Assembly: GCA_900545165.1 (NCBI GenBank)
Contig: UQYA01000027.1
Span: forward strand, 1-21,187
Reading direction: 5' to 3'
DNA: 21,187 bases
Origin: an uncultured Collinsella sp.
GTDB lineage: Bacteria > Actinomycetota > Coriobacteriia > Coriobacteriales > Coriobacteriaceae
In this document: piece by piece, positions 14,993 to 21,187 of the stretch
Numbering within the stretch: the first letter of the stretch is position 1
Layout: every line of letters starts with the position of its first letter
Made by a program: the position numbers and the translations under genes
The notes under the pieces: model-generated
Told to the model about the DNA's origin: nothing
The model's database searches: none
What the model saw: the letters and a program-made list of their open reading frames with translations, nothing else

Positions 14993-15027
14993 AACCTGTC
15001 AAAAAGGGACTGGTTTGTTTTGGTAGG
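14990..15027 (-). repeat. Dispersed repeat, family B copy 1
   Basis: On the minus strand CCAAAACAAACCAGTCCC continues TTTTTGACAGG. It matches the copy at 15733-15761 at 23 of 29 positions. It can fold as AAACC-A-GTC / GAC-A-GGTTT around CCTTTTT. Confidence 0.65.
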
Positions 15028-15156
15028 TATGGTCGTGCGGTTGCATCGGGTATTTAACGCAGCCCTAAAGAGTGTGAAACAGCTCGGAAAACCTCGCTTC
15101 GTAGCATGAGCCTAGCGATTGGTGCCACCTACATGCACGGAAGGGTTGTGGAAACG

Positions 15157-15681
15157 ATGGTCAATTATGGGTTTGGTATGCCGACGCGCCTTGTTGCGGA
15201 TGGAGACGTGGCTCGCTGGTGTGGACGACTGGTCGCTCACTACGGCGGCACCAAGGCGCTGGTGGTGCTAGGCGGTGACAAACATACGCGTGATGAGCTC
15301 GTCTCGGCGGCACTCAGCTCGCTTGATCGAGCCCTACTCGAGCGCGTACTTTTCCGCTGCGGCTCGGTTGGGGGCGACGGGGGAGACGAGCTGATCGACG
15401 AAGCCGTGGCCCTGGCGACCGACGAAGGCGTGGACTTTGTCCTGGCGATCGGCGATGCCGATACTGCCGGCTTTGCGCGCGAACTCGCGCGTCGCATGGC
15501 GGCGCTCGATGCCGGCGAAGACGGTTTTGTCCCTTATGGATGTATTGTCTCGGAGGGCAAGGTGCCTGCCGTCGCGGGAGCCGGCGAGGTTCCCGTTTTT
15601 GCCATTATCGCTCCCGAATTGCTTGAGGGCATTGGGTCTCCTCTGCGCGAGTTGCTCGGCAGCGTGTGTGCCGCGGCCTAA
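15157..15681 (+). CDS. Stand-alone N-terminal half of an iron-type alcohol dehydrogenase
   Basis: About 174 aa resembling only the Rossmann-like N-terminal domain of iron-dependent alcohol/butanol dehydrogenases: NYGFGMPTRLVADGDVARW, a central KALVVLGGDKHTRDEL, then DELIDEAVALATDEGVDFVLAIG. Where the family has GGGSVID-x-AK this protein has GDADTAGFAREL, so the nucleotide-binding loop is altered. The metal-binding C-terminal helical domain is absent; the frame ends ELLGSVCAAA. It is probably not an active dehydrogenase: either a decayed remnant or a repurposed domain. Start is uncertain. ATG at 15157 gives the family-like N-terminus with only a weak GGAAA; an in-frame ATG at 15106 has no ribosome binding site either. 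Confidence 0.6.
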   Translation: MVNYGFGMPTRLVADGDVARWCGRLVAHYGGTKALVVLGGDKHTRDELVSAALSSLDRALLERVLFRCGSVGGDGGDELIDEAVALATDEGVDFVLAIGDADTAGFARELARRMAALDAGEDGFVPYGCIVSEGKVPAVAGAGEVPVFAIIAPELLEGIGSPLRELLGSVCAAA

Positions 15682-15696
15682 TATTTGGCATAAAAA

Positions 15697-15761
15697 GACG
15701 GGTTATTTTTGATTGGTAAAGCGTTTGACCTGCCAAAATAAACCTGTCCCTATTTGGTCGG
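15697..15761 (+). repeat. Dispersed repeat, family B copy 2 with a palindromic partner arm
   Basis: CCAAAATAAACCTGTCCC continues TATTTGGTCGG (15733-15761), matching copy 1. Upstream GACGGGTTATTTT (15697-15709) can pair with AAAATAAACCTGTC (15735-15748), giving a larger hairpin. It lies after the dehydrogenase half-gene and about 120 bp before pgi. The rest of 15682-15880 holds no gene; no clean pgi promoter was found beyond a -10-like TAGAAT near 15815. Confidence 0.6.
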
Positions 15762-15880
15762 TTGCCGTTTGGGGGCCGATTGGCAACGCTCGCTGATTAT
15801 AGTCTTGACCTGCGCTAGAATAGTGGCATCTGAATGTCCGGGCGCATGGAGGCGTGCGCCCGTATGCTGAGGAGGACTCT

Positions 15881-17575
15881 ATGGCAACTGTTGCCGCACC
15901 TATCGATGCTACGTCGACTGCCGCTTGGAAGGCACTCGAGGCCCATCAGGAGAAGCTCGAGGCCGAGGGTATCGACCTCAAGGCCTGGTTCGCCGCCGAT
16001 GCCGAGCGCGTGAACAAGCTGAGCTTTGACGCCGGTGACCTGCACTTCGATCTGTCGAAGAACCTGGTGACCGATGAGACCGTCAAGCTGCTGTGCGATC
16101 TTGCCCGCGAGGTGAAGCTCGAGGAGCGCCGCGACGCCATGTTCTCCGGCGAGCACATCAACACCACCGAGGACCGCGCTGTCCTGCACACCGCGCTGCG
16201 CCGCCCGGCAAGCGAGAAGGGCCAGCTCATCGTCGACGGCCAGGACGTCGTCGCCGACGTGCACGAGGTCCTGGACCGCATGTATGCCTTCGCCGAGCGC
16301 GTGCGCTCCGGTGAGTGGAAGGGTGTTACCGGCAAAAAGATCGAGCACCTGGTGTCCATCGGCATCGGCGGCTCCGATTTGGGCCCGGTCATGGCCTACG
16401 AGGCCCTGCGTCCCTATGCCGACGCCGGTATCGACTGCCGCTACATCTCCAACATCGACCCCAACGATCAGGCAGAGAAGCTCAAGGGCCTCGATCCCGA
16501 GACCACGCTCGTGATTATCGTCTCCAAGACTTTCACCACGCTCGAGACCCTCACCAACGCCCGCGAGGTCAAGACCTGGATGCTCGAGCAGCTCAAGGCT
16601 CAGGGTGCCATCGACGGGTCCGATGAGCAGAACGCCGAGGCCGTGGCAAAGCACTTCGTCGCCGTCTCCACCGCACTCGAGAAGGTTGAGGCCTTCGGTA
16701 TCGACCCCGCCAACGCCTTCGGTTTCTGGAACTGGGTCGGCGGCCGCTATTCCGTTGACTCCGCCGTGGGCCTGTCGCTGATCGTCGTGCTCGGCCCCGA
16801 GCGTTTCCAGCAGTTCCTCGAGGGCTTCCATGCCATCGACGAGTACTTCTGCAACACGCCGCTCGAGAACAACGCCGTCGCGCTGATGGGTCTGTTCAAC
16901 GTCTGGTACGTCAACTTCTTCGGCTCCAAGAGCCACGCCGTGCTGCCGTACTGCCAGTATCTGCACCGTTTCCCGGCCTACCTGCAGCAGCTCACCATGG
17001 AGTCCAACGGCAAGCACGTCCGCTGGGACGGCAGCGCCGTGACCTCCGACACCGGTGAGATTTTCTGGGGCGAGCCCGGCACCAACGGTCAGCACGCCTT
17101 CTACCAGCTGCTGCACCAGGGTACCGTGGTGGTTCCGGCCGATTTCATCGCCTTCGCCAACACTGCCAACCCTGCGACCGACAGCGGCCAGGATGTCCAC
17201 GAGCTGTTCCTGGGCAACTTCCTGGCCCAGACCAAGGCGCTCGCCTTTGGTAAGACGGCCGACGAGGTTCGTGCCGAGGGCACGCCCGAGCAGATCGTCC
17301 CGGCCCGCTGCTTTGAGGGTAACCGTCCGACGACCTCGATCTTTGGCGACACGCTGACCCCGTTCGCACTCGGCGAGCTCATCGCACTGTACGAGCACAT
17401 CACGTTTGTCGAGGGCACGGTCTGGGGCATCGACTCCTACGACCAGTGGGGCGTTGAGCTGGGCAAGCAGCTTGCCAAGCAGATTACCCCGGCCTTCCAC
17501 GACGACGCCGCCAAGGCCGAGCAGGACGCTTCGACCCAGGCGCTTATCGAGTTCTATCGCGCTCACCGTAAGTAG
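15881..17575 (+). CDS. pgi: Glucose-6-phosphate isomerase
   Basis: A 564-aa cytoplasmic enzyme that interconverts glucose 6-phosphate and fructose 6-phosphate in glycolysis and gluconeogenesis. Signature motifs are WVGGRYSVDSAVGLS (G287-R289 region), the catalytic E374 in QLTMESNGK, H405 in GTNGQHAFYQLLHQG, and K529 in YDQWGVELGKQLAK. SIGIGGSDLGP is the phosphate-binding loop. Length is that of the long bacterial/eukaryotic PGI class. The start is the ATG at 15881 after GGAGGA; the frame extends nine codons upstream without a ribosome binding site. Strong G/C-ending codon bias suggests high expression. It stands alone and ends at a good terminator. Confidence 0.97.
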   Translation: MATVAAPIDATSTAAWKALEAHQEKLEAEGIDLKAWFAADAERVNKLSFDAGDLHFDLSKNLVTDETVKLLCDLAREVKLEERRDAMFSGEHINTTEDRAVLHTALRRPASEKGQLIVDGQDVVADVHEVLDRMYAFAERVRSGEWKGVTGKKIEHLVSIGIGGSDLGPVMAYEALRPYADAGIDCRYISNIDPNDQAEKLKGLDPETTLVIIVSKTFTTLETLTNAREVKTWMLEQLKAQGAIDGSDEQNAEAVAKHFVAVSTALEKVEAFGIDPANAFGFWNWVGGRYSVDSAVGLSLIVVLGPERFQQFLEGFHAIDEYFCNTPLENNAVALMGLFNVWYVNFFGSKSHAVLPYCQYLHRFPAYLQQLTMESNGKHVRWDGSAVTSDTGEIFWGEPGTNGQHAFYQLLHQGTVVVPADFIAFANTANPATDSGQDVHELFLGNFLAQTKALAFGKTADEVRAEGTPEQIVPARCFEGNRPTTSIFGDTLTPFALGELIALYEHITFVEGTVWGIDSYDQWGVELGKQLAKQITPAFHDDAAKAEQDASTQALIEFYRAHRK

Positions 17576-17608
17576 CCGCTGCTGTTAACGCATCGCGCCT
17601 TATAGTCA

Positions 17609-17644
17609 GGGGCCCGTATCCTATCGGATGCGGGCCCCTTTGCT
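17609..17644 (+). terminator. Intrinsic terminator of pgi
   Basis: GGGGCCCGTATCC (17609-17621) pairs with GGATGCGGGCCCC (17626-17638) around a 4-nt loop, followed by TTTGCTTT. One interior position is mismatched or wobble. It separates pgi from the convergent mobile-element operon. Confidence 0.85.
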
Positions 17645-17716
17645 TTGCCGTGGTCCCGGGGCGCACGGCCTTTGTGGAACATCGCTGGGGCGCCGCGCGC
17701 CGCGAGAACCCTGCGC

Positions 17717-19021
17717 CTAGATCTCGGCCTCCGCATGGTCTCGCTGCGCCTCGGGCAGCTCCCCGTAGAGCGGATGGTCTTCGAGCCTAAAGCGCTCGAC
17801 CTGTTCGGGAGTGCGACCGCGCACAAAGAGCCACGAGCGATCGATCGGCGCCGCCATGAGCGTGCTGGGCAGCGCGTCGGCGCGGTCGGAAAACACCCGG
17901 GCACTCTCGGGATCCTGGAACGCCAGCACCAGATGTGTGTCGCAGTTGCCCATGATGGAGCGTGCGCGTGCCTCGCCATAGAGCGCATCGAGCTGGTTGG
18001 TCGACTGCAGCAGCAGCGTTGCCCAGATGTTGCGGCTTCGGATAATCGAGAGCACGTTGTCGATCTGGGGGATCTGCAGATTTGCGAAGTCATCGAGCAT
18101 AAAGCGCACGGGCACGGGCAGGCTGCCGCCGGGCTGCCTATCGGCCTCACGAATGAGGCCCATAAACGCCTGCGAAATAAAGAGGCCGGTCAGCGGATCG
18201 AGATTGCGGTCAATATCGCTCACGGTTACAAACAGGGCGCAGGGGGTGTGTCCCATGGAAGCGAAGTCCACCTGATGGCACTCACGATAGAGCTGTGCCG
18301 CACCGTCGAATCCCAGACACATGACCTTTTCGGCAAGGATGCCGACGATGCTCGCGTGCATGCGCTCGGCATTTTGCGTAATGGCGTAGCGCCGCCATAG
18401 CGAGAGGGCATAGCTTTGGGGGTCGGTCGTGATCAGATCGTCAAACAATCGGGCCGTGGCACCGTCCTGCAGGTGCTCGATCAGCTTGATGACCGAGCTG
18501 ATCGTCTGCTCGTCGGCGGGTAGCTGTTCGGTGACGTAGGCAATAAGACACGACAGCAGGTTTGCCGCCGCATGATCCCAAAAAGGCTGGTTGTTGTCCT
18601 CGATGGGGCAGATGGCCTTTGCCACCGAGAGGATGTCCTGCTGGTTGGGCCTGCCGTCCGCCTTGCGGCGAATGTGCCTCAGGGGGTTGTAGCCGCAGCG
18701 CTCGATGCCGGGCGCAAGGGCCGGGACGGTGTTGAGGTCGGCGAAGTTGAGACATTGCACGCGGTAACCGTGGGCTGCCAGCACGGGTCCCACTTCGCGA
18801 CAGAGCGTGCCTTTGGTGTCGAGCACGATGTAGCTTGCGTTCATTTGCAGCAGGTTGGGCTTGAGGACGTTTCGGGTCTTGCCGGCTCCCGAGGGGCCGA
18901 TCACAAGTGCGTTGTTGTTGAGTCCCGTTTGGCGGGTGTCGCAGGAAAGCGTTCGATCCTTGGCGAGGATGGTGGACGATGCGGACTCAGATGCGGCGAG
19001 GCGGCTGGCGAGGTTAGACAT
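17717..19021 (-). CDS. VirD4/TraG-like type IV coupling ATPase lacking the membrane domain
   Basis: A 434-aa ATPase of the type IV secretion coupling protein family, which normally brings a relaxase-DNA complex to the conjugation channel. Walker A GPSGAGKT (42-49), SYIVLDTKGTL (63-73), Walker B VRFMLDDFANLQIP (305-318) and LLLQSTNQLDALYG (336-349) are intact. The protein starts only 40 residues before Walker A and shows no transmembrane segment; typical VirD4/TraG has two helices and is 550-700 aa. The ATG at 19021 follows AAGGAGGTCG and overlaps the stop of the protease gene by 8 nt (ATGTCTAA). No relaxase is next to it. It could be a coupling protein with a separately encoded anchor, or a conjugation-derived ATPase used otherwise. 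Confidence 0.85.
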   Translation of the reverse strand: MSNLASRLAASESASSTILAKDRTLSCDTRQTGLNNNALVIGPSGAGKTRNVLKPNLLQMNASYIVLDTKGTLCREVGPVLAAHGYRVQCLNFADLNTVPALAPGIERCGYNPLRHIRRKADGRPNQQDILSVAKAICPIEDNNQPFWDHAAANLLSCLIAYVTEQLPADEQTISSVIKLIEHLQDGATARLFDDLITTDPQSYALSLWRRYAITQNAERMHASIVGILAEKVMCLGFDGAAQLYRECHQVDFASMGHTPCALFVTVSDIDRNLDPLTGLFISQAFMGLIREADRQPGGSLPVPVRFMLDDFANLQIPQIDNVLSIIRSRNIWATLLLQSTNQLDALYGEARARSIMGNCDTHLVLAFQDPESARVFSDRADALPSTLMAAPIDRSWLFVRGRTPEQVERFRLEDHPLYGELPEAQRDHAEAEI

Positions 19022-19631
19022 GGGCGACCTCCTTGGTGGTCGAGAGGATTTCGTGGGCAAAGCCGAGCTCGACGGCGCGCTCGGCCGAAAGGTAGGTGTC
19101 TTTTGCGGTGAGGGACTGGATGCGCTTGGGCGTGAGGCCGCTGCGGTCCGAGAGGATTTGCGTGAGGGTCTTGCGGGTCTGCATGAGACGCCGGCTGGTT
19201 TCCTGCAGCGCAAGTGCCGAGCCGCCTGCCCCCTGGGGAATCAGCGGGTCGTGAATCATGAGCTCTGCATGGGGCGCCATACGGCGATCGTCGCCGCCCA
19301 TAAAGATCACGGCGCCCATGGACGCGGCGAATTCCAGGCAGACGGTGCGGATGGGGCACGATGCGAGGCGCATGGCGTCATAGATCGCAAGACCCGATCG
19401 CACGCTTCCGCCGGCGCTGGCGACAAATATGGTGATGGGGCGGCTGGGGTCGGTGGCATCGAGCAGGCGGATCTGCTGGCATAGGTCGTGGGCCATCGGG
19501 GTTTCGATGTTTCCCATGACGGAGAGCTCGCGACGGGCGAGCATTTCATCGTAAATGCTGGTGAGCGTGATACCTCGGGCGGATTCACGCATGGTGAGGG
19601 GGCTGATGATGGGGGAATGATTGGTGTCCAT
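19014..19631 (-). CDS. ClpP-like serine protease encoded in a mobile element
   Basis: A 205-aa ClpP-family peptidase. The triad appears intact: S104 in FAASMGAV, H127 in HAELMIHDPL and D178 in AKDTYLSAERAVELGFAHEI. The oxyanion/handle regions ASAGGSVRSGLAIYD and LTQILSDRSGL match. N-terminal residues (MDTNHSPIISPLTMRESARG) diverge from housekeeping ClpP. The start at 19631 follows AAAGGAG. It lies between an unknown gene and the VirD4-like ATPase gene, overlapping the latter by 8 nt, so the products are probably made together. No Clp ATPase is nearby. A role in processing transfer or host proteins is inference; phage and conjugative elements also carry head-maturation-type ClpP relatives. Confidence 0.88.
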   Translation of the reverse strand: MDTNHSPIISPLTMRESARGITLTSIYDEMLARRELSVMGNIETPMAHDLCQQIRLLDATDPSRPITIFVASAGGSVRSGLAIYDAMRLASCPIRTVCLEFAASMGAVIFMGGDDRRMAPHAELMIHDPLIPQGAGGSALALQETSRRLMQTRKTLTQILSDRSGLTPKRIQSLTAKDTYLSAERAVELGFAHEILSTTKEVAHV

Positions 19632-19694
19632 GAGGACTCCTTTCTGTTGGTTGTGTTGTGGAATAGGATTGTTGCCCGCGGAGGGGCTGGCGGG

Positions 19695-20585
19695 CTACAG
19701 GGTTCGTCCGAGCCTGAGATCGAGCTCGGTTGTGGGGCATGCTGCCCGTTCGTGCGGCTCGCAAGCACCAAGGGCTCCAAAGCGATGGAGCGTTGCGGCG
19801 GGCGTGGTGTAGGCGAGCCGCAGCTGATGCTCGACAGGGGCACATCCGTCATTTTTGTAATGAGCCGCGTAGTACTGCGCGATGCTGGCGTTCATCTCGC
19901 TGCCATTGCGATGGCGCTCAAACTGGCGTCTGCAGGTCTCGATGATCTTTGCTACCGACTTGGGTGCCGTCGCGGGAACAAGGGCGAGATAGCCCTCAAA
20001 TAGCTCGTTGATGCTCAGGAGGCACAGCAGGTCGATCAGCGTCCTTATGGCTGCTCCCTCGGCGGAAAAGTGCGCGGTCATGCGGTTATATCGGTTGCGG
20101 TCGACGATGGCCGCATGGGGTCTTGGAGTTTTCTGCCCCGTGGTCCCGGGCTTTTGCCGCGCCTGTGTATTGAGCTCGACGCTGCAGCGCTTGAGGCCGT
20201 CCAACGGAAGGAACAGTGCGGTGCGCAGGGTGTTCCGCTTGCTTTCGAGTTCATGACGCTCGTCGGGTTCCCATTCGAGCTTGAGTTTCGTGTCGAGCGC
20301 CGTAAGCATATGGGCTAGGCAGCCTACGGTAAGAACGTACGAATCGTTGTCGCGTTTTGGGGCATAGGGGTCTGTCAGCTTGCGAATGTCGGGGTCGCCC
20401 ATGATCTTTGTGCAGCGCTTCAGCAGTTGAGGGTGGTCGGCCAAGATCGTCGCGAGCGGTAGCGACGCGTAGTTCTTGATGGTCGCGGCGGCAAAGGCGG
20501 CGTCATATTCGTTTGCATATGCTCGCTCAATTCGGGCATCCAGAATGCTTTTCTTATCGCCGTCTTCAGCGTGGTGGTTTGTCAT
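19695..20585 (-). CDS. Unknown 296-aa protein of the mobile-element operon
   Basis: I do not recognise a family. The protein is soluble and probably mostly helical, with mixed charge. Residues 1-60 are rich in Ala and charged residues. A basic stretch NTQARQKPGTTGQKTPRPHA (about 138-157) precedes a helical region that includes TLIDLLCLLSINELFEGYLALVPATAPKSV, and the C-terminus LDLRLGRTL is basic. There is no signal peptide or obvious catalytic motif. The ATG at 20585 follows GGAGAAG. It is the first gene of the trio, 63 nt before the ClpP-like gene. A replication, partition or accessory transfer role is possible but not shown. Confidence 0.65.
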   Translation of the reverse strand: MTNHHAEDGDKKSILDARIERAYANEYDAAFAAATIKNYASLPLATILADHPQLLKRCTKIMGDPDIRKLTDPYAPKRDNDSYVLTVGCLAHMLTALDTKLKLEWEPDERHELESKRNTLRTALFLPLDGLKRCSVELNTQARQKPGTTGQKTPRPHAAIVDRNRYNRMTAHFSAEGAAIRTLIDLLCLLSINELFEGYLALVPATAPKSVAKIIETCRRQFERHRNGSEMNASIAQYYAAHYKNDGCAPVEHQLRLAYTTPAATLHRFGALGACEPHERAACPTTELDLRLGRTL

Positions 20586-20896
20586 AGCTTCTCCAATCGG
20601 TTGATGTTCGTGCTGTTTTTTGATGTGTTAGTTGTCGTGAGTGATGTGCTTGCCGTGGGTGATGTGCTGACGTTGGGGTGCTATGCGGTTTTCAATGAGC
20701 CCGTGAGGCAGTTGCTGCAGGGGCGGGATGGAACGGCCCATGCAAGGCGGAAGGCATCGTGCTCAAAATCGAGACAGCAATGCCCTGGGTGCCTCACATG
20801 TGGCAGTTACCTCATTAAGTTGTCATTGCGTTTGGGGTTGTACTTTGCCGATCTTCCTTCTCTTACACGCTAAAACTCAAACTTCATATGCTCGAT
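20586..20896. other. Gene-poor gap upstream of the mobile operon
   Basis: I see no supported gene here. The plus-strand frame across most of it has no ribosome binding site or recognisable family. A short imperfect tandem repeat of about 18 bp occurs twice, each copy with GTGATGTGCT (20641-20650 and 20659-20668). The minus strand must carry the leader and promoter of the operon, but no clean -35/-10 pair stands out. Confidence 0.4.
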
Positions 20897-21001
20897 CTAC
20901 TTAAAACCGCAACGGCGGTCTTTTATCAACTTATATGTCGGAACGCGTCTTTGCAAGTACTTTTTTGCCTTTGTTTCAAATGCCTTGATTATCAACTTCA
21001 T
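20897..21001 (-). CDS. Possible 34-aa basic peptide
   Basis: MKLIIKAFETKAKKYLQRR continues VPTYKLIKDRRCGFK. The ATG at 21001 has a strong GGAGGTG 6 nt upstream, and the sequence is more A/T-rich than its surroundings. The peptide is strongly basic and not membrane-like. Its last codons overlap a small hairpin (20906-20919), and its leader abuts the palindrome at 21011, so it may be a remnant whose upstream part was displaced by the insertion sequence. Coding status is uncertain. Confidence 0.35.
   Translation of the reverse strand: MKLIIKAFETKAKKYLQRRVPTYKLIKDRRCGFK
20905..20923. terminator. Small bidirectional terminator-like hairpin
   Basis: ACCGC (20906-20910) and GCGGT (20915-20919) enclose AACG. 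The stem is flanked by CTTTT on the plus strand and TTTT on the minus strand. It is only five pairs long, so strength is doubtful. Confidence 0.4.
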
Positions 21002-21010
21002 CCGAACACC

Positions 21011-21048
21011 TCCCACATTCATCCGCACATGTGCGGATGAATGTGGGA
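21011..21048. repeat. Perfect 38-bp palindrome next to an IS30-type element
   Basis: CCCACATTCATCCGCACA (21012-21029) is followed at once by its exact complement TGTGCGGATGAATGTGGG (21030-21047), and one more T/A pair extends it. A related TTCATCCGAACA occurs at 20997-21008. It can be read as two 17-bp IS ends facing each other across a 2-bp AT, or as a palindromic IS30 target. Confidence 0.85.
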
Positions 21049-21100
21049 ACCCGATACCCTGAGGGCCGGACCGGCCGGCCCCGGGAGATCGGAGGACGGC

Positions 21101-21187
21101 ATGTCCGGAAAGAGGAAGAAGGGTTCCGAGAAGGCGGTCCCGAGGGCCTACGGAAGGCTCACGAGGCACGAGCGGGACACGGTCCAG
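21101..21187 (+). mobile_element. IS30-family transposase, 5' part
   Basis: The first 29 codons of a transposase run off the right edge. The peptide MSGKRKKGSEKAVP then RAYGRLTRHERDTVQ shows the basic start and the Y-x-x-L-T-x-x-E-R motif that opens the helix-turn-helix of IS30 transposases (family recognition by eye). The ATG follows GGAGGA by 4 nt. The palindrome 53 bp upstream probably contains the left terminal repeat. The DDE catalytic core lies outside the window. Confidence 0.75.

Noticed and set aside
15815..17566. 583-codon minus-strand frame opposite pgi
   Set aside because: Codon bias of highly expressed pgi removes stops on the opposite strand; the translation is low-complexity Leu/Val/Gly.
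20636..20672. Tandem GTGATGTGCT units as an iteron origin
   Set aside because: Only two imperfect copies, no AT-rich unwinding region and no replication initiator gene nearby.
20571..20873. Plus-strand 100-codon frame upstream of the mobile operon
   Set aside because: No ribosome binding site, odd composition and no recognisable domain; overlaps the leader of a minus-strand gene.
21002..21169. Longer minus-strand frame reaching 21169
   Set aside because: It would run through the palindrome and antisense to the transposase; only the short part from 21001 has a ribosome binding site.
1..21187. CRISPR arrays, tRNA or rRNA genes
   Set aside because: No regularly spaced direct repeats with unique spacers, no tRNA cloverleaf with TTCRA arm, and no rRNA-like sequence was noticed in the intergenic spaces.

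Overview
The window is high-GC bacterial DNA with dense, Shine-Dalgarno-led genes, frequent GTG/TTG starts and strong G/C-ending codon bias. Gene content fits a Coriobacteriia gut actinobacterium, most likely Collinsella: DUF3793 next to a flavodoxin, an aldo/keto reductase with 4Fe-4S motifs, a YolD/Y-family polymerase pair, and a ClpP-like protein coupled to a VirD4-like ATPase. The genus is inferred from gene content and style, not from a database search.

Region 1 (1-3270), sulfur assimilation and envelope. A LysR-type regulator (cut by the left edge) is divergent from metY. Between them lie an ATC-N9-GAT LysR box centred near -65, a good sigma-70-type promoter and a long metY leader that can fold into mutually exclusive structures. 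A secreted protein and a tiny membrane protein follow.

Region 2 (3270-7900), oxidoreductases. A PanE-type ketopantoate reductase (minus) has a terminator-like hairpin just before its ribosome binding site. An aldo/keto reductase with ferredoxin-type cysteines reads through without a stop into a Gfo/Idh/MocA oxidoreductase. The junction lies inside a palindromic repeat. A second copy of the repeat sits directly in front of nfo (endonuclease IV), and compensatory base changes between the copies support a conserved hairpin.

Region 3 (7900-11190), polar amino acid ABC transporter: lipoprotein binding protein, internal terminator, a permease carrying an extra N-terminal exported domain, the ATPase, and a bidirectional terminator.

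Region 4 (11190-15100), metal/redox and SOS. DUF3793 and flavodoxin form an operon whose promoter carries a DtxR/IdeR-like half site at +1. A membrane-anchored HMA protein follows. An SOS operon (Y-family polymerase plus YolD) has a clear LexA box next to its -10.

Region 5 (15100-17650): a stand-alone N-terminal half of an iron-type alcohol dehydrogenase and pgi. Two copies of a second dispersed repeat flank the half-gene.

Region 6 (17650-21187), mobile DNA. A minus-strand operon encodes an unknown 296-aa protein, a ClpP-like serine protease and a VirD4/TraG-like ATPase that lacks the usual membrane domain. Protease and ATPase overlap by 8 bp. No relaxase or integrase is visible here. At the right edge an IS30-type transposase begins just after a perfect 38-bp palindrome. 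The protease/ATPase module is the best candidate for an incompletely described system; the metY leader and the covarying repeat are the best non-coding candidates.
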